Shown piece by piece: positions 34,218 to 42,897 of a DNA stretch of 64,000 nt. Every line of letters begins with the position of its first letter. Within the stretch, counting starts at the first letter, position 1. Source of the DNA: Streptomyces sp. XM4193 (lineage in GTDB: Bacteria > Actinomycetota > Actinomycetes > Streptomycetales > Streptomycetaceae); the NCBI RefSeq assembly GCF_023072595.1, contig NZ_JALLGK010000001.1:1054001-1118000 (forward strand), given 5' to 3'. Under the pieces are notes generated by a model that worked only from the letters and a program-made list of their open reading frames with translations, did not search any database and had not been told where the DNA came from. The position numbers and the translations under genes are program-made.

Positions 34218-35438
34218 ATGCGCCCCCGGACCGCCTGGCAGGCGATGGCCCTGCACCCGCTCAGCTTTCTGACCTCCGCCTGGCCCTGGCGGTCGCTCGC
34301 GTACCTGGTCGGCGGGGTGCTGGTCGGCGCGGTCGCCGCGCTGGTGTTCGCCGCCGGGCTGGTGGCCGGCGTGGTGCTGCTGGTCGTCCTGGTCGGCATC
34401 GCGCCGCTGGTCGGTGTGGTGCTGTCGTCGGTGACGGTGGCCGCCGTCGAACGGCGCCGGCTGCGGCTGGTCGACCTCGACGCGCTGCCCGACCCGCACC
34501 GTGCACCGCCGGCACCCGGACTGCGGGCGTGGGCGGCGACCCGGCTCAGGGAACAGGTGACGTGGCGGGAGCTGCTCTTCACGCTGCTGTCGGTGGCCGC
34601 GCTGTGGTGGCTGGACCTGCTGGTGCTGGCGTTCTCGTTGGGCCTGCCGGTGCTGCTCTTCGCCTCCACGGACTCCCAGACCTGGCCGTGGACGGTCTTC
34701 GGGGCGATCGTGCTGCTGGCCTCGCCGTACACCGTCACCTCCTGGGCGGGCGCGCGGGCGGCGTTCGCCCGGACCTTCCTGGCGCCGCGCGACGCCGAAC
34801 TCGGCGAGGCACTGCGGGAGGTACGGGCCTCGCGGGCACGGCTGATCGACTCCTTCGACGCCGAACGCGTCCGGATCGAACGGGATCTGCACGACGGCGT
34901 CCAGCAGCATCTGGTGTCGCTGGGAGTGACGCTGGGCCTGATGCGCCTCGACGCCCCCGACGACTCCCCGCTCGCCGCCGGGCTCGACGAGGCCGAACGC
35001 CGGCTGGCCGCCACCCACGCCGAGTTGCGTTCGCTGGTCCGCGGCCTGCATCCGCCGGTGCTCACCGACCACGGACTCGCCGCCGCCGTCGAGGACTTCG
35101 CGACCCGCTTCCCCCTGCCGGTCGACGTCGACCTCGTGCTTCCCCGGCGGATGCCCCGCCCCCTGGAGACCGGCGCGTACTACCTGATCAACGAGGCGCT
35201 GACCAACGTCGCCCGGCACAGCGGCGCCAACCGCGCCTGGGTGCACGGCCGTTGCCGCAGCGATCTGCTGGTGCTGGAGATCGGCGACGACGGAGGCGGC
35301 GGTGCGGACCCCGACGCGGGCACCGGCCTGACCGGCCTCGCCGACCGGCTCACCGCACTGGAGGGCAGAATGCGCCTGTCCAGCCCGGTCGGTGGCCCGA
35401 CCCTCGTCCATGTGGAGATCCCGTGTCGCTGCGCGTAG
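34218..35438 (+). CDS. Sensor histidine kinase (NarL/DegS-type)
   Basis: The 406-residue protein has four to six membrane helices in the first 190 residues and no large sensor domain. It then carries the HisKA_3 phosphoacceptor block RIERDLHDGVQQHLVSLG and a C-terminal ATPase domain (NEALTNVARHSGA, GTGLTGLADRLTALEG). Such intramembrane-sensing kinases often monitor cell-envelope damage through a neighbouring ABC transporter. The gene overlaps its response regulator by 16 bp and is divergent from the transporter pair, so it probably controls it. Confidence 0.92.
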   Translation: MRPRTAWQAMALHPLSFLTSAWPWRSLAYLVGGVLVGAVAALVFAAGLVAGVVLLVVLVGIAPLVGVVLSSVTVAAVERRRLRLVDLDALPDPHRAPPAPGLRAWAATRLREQVTWRELLFTLLSVAALWWLDLLVLAFSLGLPVLLFASTDSQTWPWTVFGAIVLLASPYTVTSWAGARAAFARTFLAPRDAELGEALREVRASRARLIDSFDAERVRIERDLHDGVQQHLVSLGVTLGLMRLDAPDDSPLAAGLDEAERRLAATHAELRSLVRGLHPPVLTDHGLAAAVEDFATRFPLPVDVDLVLPRRMPRPLETGAYYLINEALTNVARHSGANRAWVHGRCRSDLLVLEIGDDGGGGADPDAGTGLTGLADRLTALEGRMRLSSPVGGPTLVHVEIPCRCA

Positions 35439-36070
35439 TCGTCGCCGAGGACGCCGTACTCCTGCGAGAGGGCCTGGTGGAGCTGCTGCGGCGGTTCGGC
35501 CACCGGGTGGTCGCCGCGGTGGGCGACGCGCAGTCGCTGGTGACGGCGGTGACCGTCGAGCGGCCCGACCTGCTGATCACCGACGTACGGATGCCGCCGG
35601 GCGACGCCGACGACGGACTGCGGGCGGCGGTCGGCCTGCGACTGAGTAGTCCGGGGCTGCCGGTGCTGGTGCTCAGCCAGTACGTCGAACGCTCGTACGC
35701 GACGCGGCTGTTGGACACCGGAGGCGGCGCCGGGGTGGGCTACCAGCTCAAGGAGCGCATCGCCGCGGTCGCCGACTTCCGCACCGCGGTCGAGCAGGTC
35801 GCGGCCGGGGGCACCGTGGTGGACCCCGAGGTGATCAACCAGCTGCTCCGCCGCCGGCACGACCCGCTGGAGCGGCTCACCGCCCGCGAACGGGAGGTGC
35901 TCGGGCTGATGGCGCAGGGCCTGTCCAACACCAACCTGGCGGCCCGGCTCTTCATCAGCGAGGCGGCGGTGAACAAGCACATCGGGAACATCTTCACCAA
36001 GCTCGACCTGCCCGTGGACACCGACGGCCACCGCCGGGTCCTCGCCGTACTGGCCTTCCTCCGCGCCTGA
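35423..36070 (+). CDS. NarL/LuxR-family response regulator
   Basis: The 215-residue protein has a receiver domain with the phosphorylated Asp in LLITDVRMPP (about residue 53) and a LuxR-type helix-turn-helix at the C-terminus (LTAREREVLGLMAQGLSN to AVNKHIGNIFTKL). GTG start inside the kinase reading frame, which ensures coupled translation. Likely targets are its own operon and the divergent ABC genes; the 111-bp intergenic region between kinase and ATPase genes should hold the site. Confidence 0.92.
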   Translation: MSLRVVVAEDAVLLREGLVELLRRFGHRVVAAVGDAQSLVTAVTVERPDLLITDVRMPPGDADDGLRAAVGLRLSSPGLPVLVLSQYVERSYATRLLDTGGGAGVGYQLKERIAAVADFRTAVEQVAAGGTVVDPEVINQLLRRRHDPLERLTAREREVLGLMAQGLSNTNLAARLFISEAAVNKHIGNIFTKLDLPVDTDGHRRVLAVLAFLRA

Positions 36071-36148
36071 GCGCCCGGGCGCCTGCCTGGTCGGGCGCGC
36101 CCCGGTCCCTGCCCGCCCGGGTGCCCGGTGCGTCTGCGCGTACGGCGG

Positions 36149-36195
36149 TTCGCGAGTGCTCAGTGCTTCGCGAGTGCTCAGTGCTTCGCGAGTGC
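36149..36195. repeat. Tandem 18-bp repeat, two full and one partial copy
   Basis: Units 36149-36166 and 36167-36184 are identical, and 36185-36195 is a partial third copy. They lie in the noncoding gap between the response regulator and the DUF4232 gene, which converge here. Confidence 0.8.
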
Positions 36196-36285
36196 GCTGC
36201 GTTCGCGGGGCGGCCCTGCGGGTGGCGAACGGGGCTGCCCCGCCGGGCCGTCGGGCCGGCCCTCGGCGGAGGCGGCGTTCCCGGG

Positions 36286-36945
36286 TCAGTGCATGAGGGC
36301 GTCGTCGGCGGTGGACTGCCAGTAGGTGACGGTGAGGGAGCTGTCGATGTGGACGCCGCCCTTCGGCAGCCGGACGTTCGTCATCCCGTCCTTCTGGAAG
36401 CCGACCTCAAGGGTGGTGGCGCGGTAGCCGTGGTCGCCGCTGCCGTCCGCGGCGGAGAGGCGGATTGCCGCGTACCCCTTCGCGCCCGGCGCGAGGGTGA
36501 CCACTGCCTGCGGCTTGCTGGACTCGATGGGCGGCGGCACGGACTGCGCGCCGGTGAACTTCAGATACGGGTAGTTCTTCAGGTCGCAGTCGGTGCTGCC
36601 GGTGTTGGTGACGGTGAGCAGCATGGTGTTGACCGGCCGGGAGACCTCGGCCGCCCGGACCGAGGTGTTCTCCACAGTGCAGTCGGTGCGTGCGCCGCCG
36701 TTCTCCCGGGCCGGGCCGTCGGAGGCGTTCTCCTTCTGCCCGTTGGGCGCCTTGCCCGCGTTCGAGCCGTCCTGGTCGCCGTCGGTGTTCTCGGCGCTCT
36801 CGGTGTTCTCGTCGGCAGAGCCCTCGGCACTGGTGGACGGGCCGGGGATGTTCGAGCTGCGCAGCGGCTCGTCCTCACCGCACGCGGTGAGTGCCAGCGC
36901 GGCGATTACGACGGTGATGGCGGCCGGAAGCTTGGCGATGCGCAT
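36286..36945 (-). CDS. DUF4232 lipoprotein
   Basis: The 219-residue protein has a signal peptide ending in a lipobox (ALTACG), a 60-residue Asp/Glu/Ser/Asn-rich linker and a DUF4232 domain, which has an immunoglobulin-like fold and no known function. Two Cys in the domain (TDCTV, DCDLK) probably form a disulfide. It is exported and lipid-anchored. It is divergent from the membrane HTH protein across a 219-bp gap, so the two may share control. Confidence 0.88.
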   Translation of the reverse strand: MRIAKLPAAITVVIAALALTACGEDEPLRSSNIPGPSTSAEGSADENTESAENTDGDQDGSNAGKAPNGQKENASDGPARENGGARTDCTVENTSVRAAEVSRPVNTMLLTVTNTGSTDCDLKNYPYLKFTGAQSVPPPIESSKPQAVVTLAPGAKGYAAIRLSAADGSGDHGYRATTLEVGFQKDGMTNVRLPKGGVHIDSSLTVTYWQSTADDALMH

Positions 36946-37164
36946 GGGGCACCTTTCGCGTTGGTGGAGGCGTCTTGTGGAACGGGGCACTCCGCCCGGC
37001 CCGTACCGGGAAGCGAGCGGCGTGCTTGGATGACCGAAGCCTGTACCGCGGGTCGTTCCAACTTCCAGCAACTGCCGTGAGGTTGGGACGCTGGAACGCT
37101 TGTACCGGCTCTGACCAGGGGGAATACGGGTGGGCTGGAACGGCCTGCTGGGACGGAGGCATGC

Positions 37165-38784
37165 GTGGGGGCAGAGGAGTTCACCCGTCGGCTGGGGGAG
37201 CTGAAGGAGCGCTCGGGACTGAGCTACGGGGCGTTGGCCAAGCGGCTGCACATGAGCACGTCCACCGTGCACCGGTATGTGAACGGTGGTGCGGTGCCGC
37301 AGGAGTTCGCGCCGGTCGAGCGACTGGCGCGGGTGTGCAGGGCGACGCCGGAGGAGGTGGTGGAGCTCCACCGGCTGTGGATCCTCGCCGACGCCGCGCG
37401 CGGACGGGCGGGCTCCGAGGGAACGGCGCCGGCACCTGAACCGACCCGCGGCGACCCGAAGCCGGGCGCCACTTCGGCGGACAGCGCCTCGTCGGGCAGC
37501 GCCTCGTCGGGCAGCGCCTCGTCGGGCAGCGCCTCGCCGGGCAACGCCTCGTCGGGCAGCGCCTCCGGTACCGCCGGCAGCTCCGGCCCCTCGGCCCCGG
37601 CGGCGCAGACCTCGGACGGGAAGAGCGCCGAGGCCCCGGTGGGTCCGGCTGCCGGGGGAGCAGCGCAGGTCGCGTCGTCGGCGGATCGCGGGGAGCCCGG
37701 GAAACCGGCAGGGAGCCGGGAGGGGGCGCCGCCGGCCGGTGCCGCCGCGACCGGCACCGGCGCCTCGGTTCCGGACGGAGATGTACCGGACGGAGATGTT
37801 CCGGACGGCTCCGCTCCGGACGGGGAGCTCGACGTGGTGGGCGACGCCCCCGCCGGCTCGACAACAGGTCCGCGGGACCGACGGCGGGCGCGCAGAAGGC
37901 GGTTGGCGCTCGGCTGCGGGGCGGCGACCGTGGTGGGCGCGCTGGTGCTCGGCCTCGCCTGGGTCGGTGGGGACACGGGCGGCGGCTCCGAGGACACGTC
38001 CGGGGCCGCGGCGGGTGGCAGTGGCGCGCAGCGCCCCTCCGACCAGCGGACGGACGACAGCGCGAAGAAACCCGGTGGCGAGCAGAGCGAGGACGAGCCG
38101 TCGAAGCAGCCCGAGGACGGGCCCGACGAGTCGCAGCAGTCGCAGCCGGGCGACGGGAACGCCGACCGGCCCGACGCCGGCGGGGTGCCGGTCACCGCAC
38201 GGGTGCGCCCGTACGTGTACGAGACCCCCTGCTCACAGCACTTTCTGGTCGACCGCGAACCGCAGCAACTGCCCAAGCCGCCCGACGAGTCGGGAGCGCC
38301 CTCCTGGGTCACGGCCTTCGGGGCGGTCCCGGCGGAGCAGCAGCTGGTGGAGGTGACGCTCCAGGGCACGGGGGAGCAGACGGTGGTGCTGGAGGCCGCT
38401 CGGGTGCGGGTCGCCGGGGCCCGGGCGCCGCTCGCCTGGAACGAGTACGCGACCGGCATCGGTTGCGGCGGGGAGGTGCGCACCCGGGCGTTCTCGGTGG
38501 ATCTGGACTCGGCCCGCCCCGAGCCCGTACCCGCCAACGGGCAGCGGGACTTCCCGTACAAGGTGAGCGAGTCGGACCCCGAGGTCTTCCTCTTCAAGGC
38601 GGATGTCCAGAAGCAGGACGTCAGCTGGTACCTGGAGCTGGAGTGGTCCAGCGGCGGGCGGCACGGGGTGCTGCGGGTGGACGCGGCGGGCAAGCCGTTC
38701 CGCACCAGCGGCACCGGCGGGAAGACGGAGTACCGGTGGCCGCCCGGCTACGAGGACGGCTGGCAGCCCGCCCCCGACTACTGA
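37165..38784 (+). CDS. Membrane-anchored Cro/C1-type HTH protein with a long exterior domain
   Basis: The 539-residue protein starts with an XRE-type helix-turn-helix (residues 5-60; LAKRLHMSTSTVHRYVNG). A long Ser/Gly/Ala/Pro linker with repeats leads to one membrane helix after an Arg-rich stop (LALGCGAATVVGALVLGLAW, about 250), then a Gln/Glu/Asp-rich spacer and a C-terminal exterior domain from about 335 (PYVYETPCSQHFL). This layout suggests that an outside signal is passed to the DNA-binding domain through the membrane. GTG start with GGAGG five bases upstream. The target is unknown; the divergent lipoprotein gene is the nearest candidate. Confidence 0.85.
   Translation: MGAEEFTRRLGELKERSGLSYGALAKRLHMSTSTVHRYVNGGAVPQEFAPVERLARVCRATPEEVVELHRLWILADAARGRAGSEGTAPAPEPTRGDPKPGATSADSASSGSASSGSASSGSASPGNASSGSASGTAGSSGPSAPAAQTSDGKSAEAPVGPAAGGAAQVASSADRGEPGKPAGSREGAPPAGAAATGTGASVPDGDVPDGDVPDGSAPDGELDVVGDAPAGSTTGPRDRRRARRRRLALGCGAATVVGALVLGLAWVGGDTGGGSEDTSGAAAGGSGAQRPSDQRTDDSAKKPGGEQSEDEPSKQPEDGPDESQQSQPGDGNADRPDAGGVPVTARVRPYVYETPCSQHFLVDREPQQLPKPPDESGAPSWVTAFGAVPAEQQLVEVTLQGTGEQTVVLEAARVRVAGARAPLAWNEYATGIGCGGEVRTRAFSVDLDSARPEPVPANGQRDFPYKVSESDPEVFLFKADVQKQDVSWYLELEWSSGGRHGVLRVDAAGKPFRTSGTGGKTEYRWPPGYEDGWQPAPDY
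37486..37560. repeat. Five 15-bp tandem repeats coding a Ser/Gly/Ala linker
   Basis: Five in-frame 15-bp units (37486-37500 to 37546-37560; the fourth diverged) encode repeated ASSGS blocks in the linker of the membrane HTH protein. Confidence 0.88.
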
Positions 38785-38993
38785 CCGCGCCTCCCCCCCC
38801 CGGGGCCCTCCAGCGGCCGGGCTCGGGCGGCCCGGCGCGGCTCCGGGTGGGTGGTCCGGGCGGGGTCCGGCACGGCGCGGATCGGCCGGGGTCGGGCGGT
38901 CAAGTGGCGGCGGTTCTCCGGTCGTCCGTCGTCCGGTCTGTCCGGCCTGGACGGCCGACCGGACAAGCGGACGGGCGGTCGGCAGTCGGGCGG

Positions 38994-39632
38994 TCAGTCG
39001 GCGTGCTCGGGCCAGCGTTCGGTGCCGAGGCGGATCAGCCGGTGGCGGTCGCGTGCGGTGGCGGCGACCTTCTCCGCGTCCGGGCCCTCGCCCAACTCGG
39101 CGGTGAGGAAGGCCGATCCGGTCTGCACCATCTGCTCCACCAGCATCCCTGCGAGCATCTCCCGGTCGTGGTCGTTCCAGGTGCTGAACCCGGGGTCCTC
39201 GGCCAGCGCCTCCGCGGTCTCCGCCACGAACCGGTCGAAGTGCGAGGCGATCGCCAGCCGCACGGCCCGTACACCGCTGTGGCGTTCGCGCATGACGAAG
39301 CGGATGTGGGCGGGGTGCTCGCGCACGTAGTCGCGGACCAGCCGCACCGTCCGGTCCATGCGCTCCGTCTGCTCGACGGGCGCGTCCAGCACGGTGCGCA
39401 CCAGGGTGTGCAGGCTGTCCAGCGCTTCCTCGACCAGCGCCACCCCGAGGTCGGGGATGTCGCGGAAGTGCCGGTAGAAGGCGGCCGGTGTGATCTCCAC
39501 GGCGCGGGTGACCTCGCGGAGCCCGAGGCTGGAGATGTTCTGGTCCTCCAGCAGGCCGAGTGCCGCGTCGAGCATGGCCTGCCGGGTTCTCTGCTTCTGG
39601 GCCTCGCGGGACCCGGGTGTAGTGCGGCTCAC
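38994..39632 (-). CDS. TetR-family transcriptional regulator
   Basis: The 212-residue protein has an N-terminal TetR helix-turn-helix (residues 14-60; LGLREVTRAVEITPAAFYRHF) and a helical ligand-binding domain. It is GTG-started. It is divergent from a small membrane protein gene, and two palindromes lie between them, so it probably represses its own promoter and possibly that gene. The ligand is unknown, but the operator motif resembles that of fatty-acid-linked TetR regulators. Confidence 0.9.
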   Translation of the reverse strand: MSRTTPGSREAQKQRTRQAMLDAALGLLEDQNISSLGLREVTRAVEITPAAFYRHFRDIPDLGVALVEEALDSLHTLVRTVLDAPVEQTERMDRTVRLVRDYVREHPAHIRFVMRERHSGVRAVRLAIASHFDRFVAETAEALAEDPGFSTWNDHDREMLAGMLVEQMVQTGSAFLTAELGEGPDAEKVAATARDRHRLIRLGTERWPEHAD

Positions 39633-39641
39633 AGGAAATGA

Positions 39642-39721
39642 GTAAACACTTGTTTGCCAATCCGTACCAGTCGAGAGTAGGGTCGTCTCAGTAAACAGTT
39701 GTATTACGACCGTTTACTGAG
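39642..39721. promoter_or_regulatory. Operator palindromes between tetR and the small membrane protein gene
   Basis: A near-palindrome GTAAACACTTGTTTGC occupies 39642-39657. A second site has perfect 10-bp arms (39687-39696 and 39712-39721) around 15 nt, with GTAAAC at both ends, and a third GTAAACA start at 39691. Both share a TAAAC-N-GTTTA core, so the TetR protein is the likely binder. Confidence 0.65.
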
Positions 39722-39900
39722 AACGGGAGGGTTCGACGCCCGCGTCGTCGCCGAGGCTCACAGGTGCCGAAGGGTGAACGGCCCGTATGCCCTGCCCCGG
39801 CTTTCGCCGTCGCCGAACCGGCGCCGCGCGGCAGCGGGAGGGCGGCAGCGACCGCCGCGGCCGGACCGGCCGCGCCCATCGACCGGAGAGGAAGCCCACC

Positions 39901-40155
39901 ATGCTTTTCCCGACCGACTTCTGGTTCACCTTCGCCCTTGTCGTGGCCGCCGGGCTGATCGGCACGATCGTCGCCGCCGCTGTCGCGGGCCGGCTCCAGT
40001 CTGGCCCGCGACGCCGGACCACCGCGCAGGCCGCGCGGTCGGAATCCGAGCAGTCCGCCGTGGGTCGCACCGCTGCCGCGCGGTCGGTCGCTGTCCGGTA
40101 CGCGCCGCACGAGCCTCGCCGCGCCGACCGGACGGAGCAGGTCAAGGCGATCTGA
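39901..40155 (+). CDS. Small single-span membrane protein, function unknown
   Basis: The 84-residue protein starts MLFPTDFWFTFALVVAAG and has one membrane helix (residues 8-31), followed by a basic, disordered tail. A GGAGAGGAAG ribosome site precedes it. It faces the TetR gene and is probably controlled by it. No known family is recognised. Its end overlaps the convergent gene on the other strand by 14 bp. Confidence 0.6.
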   Translation: MLFPTDFWFTFALVVAAGLIGTIVAAAVAGRLQSGPRRRTTAQAARSESEQSAVGRTAAARSVAVRYAPHEPRRADRTEQVKAI

Positions 40156-40717
40156 CGCCGCCTGCCGGCGCTCCGGGCCCGCCCCGACTCCGTGAGAACG
40201 GTGGGGTGGGCCCGCTCCTGTCCGTCCGTGGATCGTCAAGGCGACTCCGACGAGGGTGAGTTGGGCGTCGCGTGGCCGGACGAGCCGTGCGGAGTGGCAG
40301 CACTTGTCGGTGCTGTCGGTGCGGCGGGCGCGGGGGGCCCGCGGTGCCGCTGCCGCCGAGGCCGATGATCAGCAGCAGACCGAGAAAGAGCCCTGCCGCG
40401 CCGAGCCCGCCCGCCGTGCGCACGGGAGTGCCGGTGCGACGGAGGTGGGAGCGGACCGGGCGCCCGTTGCGCAGGTGGGCGCGGACGCGCACGGCCCGCT
40501 CCTCCTCGTGCGGCGGCGGACCCGGCGTGCCCCACGGGGCGGGCGAGGGCGATCTCCAGCGCCGGGCACGGGAGAGGGTGCCGAGTGGGTCCGGTGGATC
40601 GGCCCGCGGACGGCGGCGCGGACGGGGGAGGCCGGCCCCGCCGAACTGCCGCGGCCGGCGGTGGTGCGGCCGGACATAAGTGCCGTCCCGACGGCGGTGC
40701 CCGCGTACGTACGTCAT
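40142..40717 (-). CDS. Small VRGH/VRSH-repeat protein with one membrane helix, possibly frameshifted
   Basis: The N-terminus (MTYVRGHRRRDGTYVRPH) and a later block (VRAHLRNGRPVRSHLRR) are two copies of a His/Arg motif seen in short actinobacterial proteins of unknown function. A helix (GLFLGLLLIIGLGG) follows. After the helix the frame becomes Arg/Pro-rich and runs to 40142. In another frame the same DNA gives a Ser/Thr/Ala/Pro-rich end that stops at 40236, after a run of six G. A 1-bp indel in that run, real or from sequencing, may have altered the true C-terminus. GGGAG lies 9 nt before the ATG. Confidence 0.5.
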   Translation of the reverse strand: MTYVRGHRRRDGTYVRPHHRRPRQFGGAGLPRPRRRPRADPPDPLGTLSRARRWRSPSPAPWGTPGPPPHEEERAVRVRAHLRNGRPVRSHLRRTGTPVRTAGGLGAAGLFLGLLLIIGLGGSGTAGPPRPPHRQHRQVLPLRTARPATRRPTHPRRSRLDDPRTDRSGPTPPFSRSRGGPGAPAGGVRSP

Positions 40718-40883
40718 CGGCGCGTTCTCCCGGAGAGGTGGGCGGCCCGGAGTTCGGGGGCCTGGGAGAGACGCTACGCAACGCCACTGACAATCGGTCG
40801 CCCGGCAACTACCCACCGTGGTGCGTGAGTTGCGAGTGGGGAGCAGGTGATCGAGAGAGGCGGGAGTGGCGGGAGAAACCGTC

Positions 40884-40924
40884 GTCACCGCCGCCGCCCG
40901 GGTGGGCCGGGCGACGGCGGTGAC
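40884..40924. terminator. Hairpin terminator
   Basis: An 18-bp stem with one mismatch (40884-40901 with 40907-40924) lies 56 bp downstream of the leftward GNAT gene stop. Confidence 0.75.
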
Positions 40925-40980
40925 GGGGCCCGGCTGATCGGGCGCGATCGGGCGCGGCCGGGTGTGGCCTCGACGGGGCC

Positions 40981-41541
40981 TCAGCTCCAGGCGGAGGCGC
41001 GCCATTCGGCCTCGAGGAGCGCGTAGTGCAGCTCGGAGCCCCAGACGCCCTTGAAGATCTCGGACTCCACGAAGTGCGCCTCGCGGCGCATCCCCAGGCG
41101 CTCCATCAGACGGTAGGAGGCTTCGTTGCGCGCGTCGCAGCGGCCGATGATCCGGTGCAGCCCGAGGGATTCGAAGCCCAGGCGCAGCATCTCCACCGCC
41201 GCCTCCGTCGCGTAACCGCTGCCGTGGTGGGCGGGGTTCATCACGTACCCGAACTCGCCCTGGCGGTGCTGCTCGCTGAGCCAGGTGAGCAGCACGTAAC
41301 CGATGGCGGTGCCGTCCAGGTCGACGGCGAGCAGCAGGGTGTCGCCCTCCTTGCGGAGTGCGGTCAGCTCCCGGCGCTCGGCGAGGGTCCGCGCGTTGTC
41401 CTCGGGGGTGCGCGGCTCGTTGTAGAGGTAGCGCGCGACCTCGGGGTGGGACTCGAACTCCAGCATGGCCGTCTCGTCCGTCGCGGCGAAGGGGCGGAGC
41501 TGAAGGCGCTCGGTCCTGAGGGGGGTGGTTATCTCCAGCAT
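40981..41541 (-). CDS. GNAT-family N-acetyltransferase (RimJ/RimL type)
   Basis: The 186-residue protein begins with TERLQLRPF and has the acetyl-CoA-binding block of RimJ/L acetyltransferases (FGYVMNPAHHGSGYATEAA) and the C-terminal segment NEASYRLMERLGMRREAHF. It probably acetylates a protein N-terminus or a small amine. It lies 112 bp after the cyclase-like gene on the same strand. No operon partner indicates the substrate. Confidence 0.9.
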   Translation of the reverse strand: MLEITTPLRTERLQLRPFAATDETAMLEFESHPEVARYLYNEPRTPEDNARTLAERRELTALRKEGDTLLLAVDLDGTAIGYVLLTWLSEQHRQGEFGYVMNPAHHGSGYATEAAVEMLRLGFESLGLHRIIGRCDARNEASYRLMERLGMRREAHFVESEIFKGVWGSELHYALLEAEWRASAWS

Positions 41542-41653
41542 CTGGGGTGGTCTCTCCGGTTGTCCGTGGTGGTCGGGCGTTCGGGCGTTCGGGCGTTCGG
41601 GTGGGCGGTTCGGCGGCAGGGAGGGCCGGCTGGTCGGCGGGTGCGGATGTCGC

Positions 41654-42442
41654 TCAGGCTGCCGGGTCCGGGTCCGGGTCCGGGTGCAGGGCGAACACCC
41701 TTGCCGGGAAGCCGGATCCGCCGAGTGGCTTGGGCCAGGAGGCGACGGCCAGCGCGCCGCACTCCGGCACCAGGTGGAGGTTGGTCAGCAGCTCGATCTG
41801 CCACCGGTCCCGGCCCAGGACGTAGCGCTCCAGGTCCAGGTCGCCGGCCGAGGTGGCGCGCCCCGGATCGGTGTCGGTCTGCTCGTGCCCCACGGCGGCG
41901 ACCCCGACCGTCTCGACGAGGTGCCGGAGCACTTCCGCCGACCAGCCGGGCGTGTGGGAGACGCCGTCGGCGTCCCGGTTGGCCATCGCCTCGGGGTCGG
42001 GCCAGCGACTGCTCCAGTCGGTCCGCAGCGCGACGAGACTTCCGCGCGGCACAGGGCCGTTGCGCCGCTCCCAGGCGGCGACGTCCTCGAGGGTGGGCAC
42101 CGCGTCGGGGTCGGCCGCGACCCGCTCGCTGATGTCGAGCACCACGAGCGGGAGGATCATCTCGGTCACCGGGATCCGGTCCAGCGTCCGCCCGCCGACG
42201 GCGAAGTGCGAGGGCGGGTCCACATGGGTGCCCCACTGTCCCACCAGGGAGTAGCGGTGCGTGGTGAACGGGTCGCCGCGCTCCATGTCGAAGGCGGTGG
42301 TGCGCTCCTCGTCGGTGAAGCCGGTGAAGTGCGGCTGCCCGGGACGGAAGGCGTGGGTGAGGTCGGTGAACCGCGTGCCGGCGGTCAACCGCCGGTGCAG
42401 CGCCCACAGTTCGGGCTCGGGGTGCTCGGTGCGCTCGTCCAA
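41654..42442 (-). CDS. Cyclase/kynurenine-formamidase-like metal hydrolase
   Basis: The 262-residue protein carries the family's metal-binding motif in QWGTHVDPPSHF (about residue 71), followed by a later conserved block (IELLTNLHLVPECGALAVASWPKP). Members hydrolyse or cyclise amides and esters such as N-formylkynurenine. The start used is TTG, since no ATG or GTG fits the conserved N-terminal region; the ribosome site is weak, so the exact start is uncertain. The C-terminus ends with DPDPDPDPAA from a short 6-bp repeat. Confidence 0.82.
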   Translation of the reverse strand: MDERTEHPEPELWALHRRLTAGTRFTDLTHAFRPGQPHFTGFTDEERTTAFDMERGDPFTTHRYSLVGQWGTHVDPPSHFAVGGRTLDRIPVTEMILPLVVLDISERVAADPDAVPTLEDVAAWERRNGPVPRGSLVALRTDWSSRWPDPEAMANRDADGVSHTPGWSAEVLRHLVETVGVAAVGHEQTDTDPGRATSAGDLDLERYVLGRDRWQIELLTNLHLVPECGALAVASWPKPLGGSGFPARVFALHPDPDPDPAA

Positions 42443-42897
42443 GGCGATGCTCTGCTTTCGGCGGGTCGGCGGGTCGGCGGGTCGGCGGGTCGGCCGGTGC
42501 GTTCCGGCCGGGGCGGCGGGTGCGGTGGCTCAACTGTCCCGCGCCGCCCGTGCGGACGGTACGGCGCGCGCAGCCGCTTCACCGCGGGCGACACGGCTGC
42601 GGCCCTCCCGGCCGCCGCGCCGGAGCGGCGCACACTCCGCACGACTCGTACACGCCGTACACCCGTGCACCCCGTACCTCCGTACGTCTCTGTCCGACCG
42701 CCTGCCGGAACTCTCGTCGCCGGCGCGGGAAGCGCGCCGCACTACCGGCCGGTGCGGCCGTTGTCGACCTCCGGTGAGAGTGTGTCGGGGCGGGGGTGTT
42801 CGCGCCAACGAGTTTCCGGCCGGCGCGGGCCTGCTCCGGCCGGCTCGGGCGCGGCTCCGGCCGGCTCGGGCGCGGTGCTGGGCGGGCCTCGGGCCGG
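42443..42897. other. 455-bp gap with short tandem repeats
   Basis: No supported gene. It holds four perfect 8-bp units (42461-42492), a run of CGTAC motifs (42640-42690) and a 21-bp unit repeated about 1.7 times (42840-42875). The galK stop is at its right edge, so a terminator for the gal operon should lie here. Confidence 0.6.

Noticed and set aside
42520..42808. Small open frames in the gap between the cyclase gene and galK
   Set aside because: They are Arg/Pro-rich, lack ribosome sites and sit in repeat-rich DNA.
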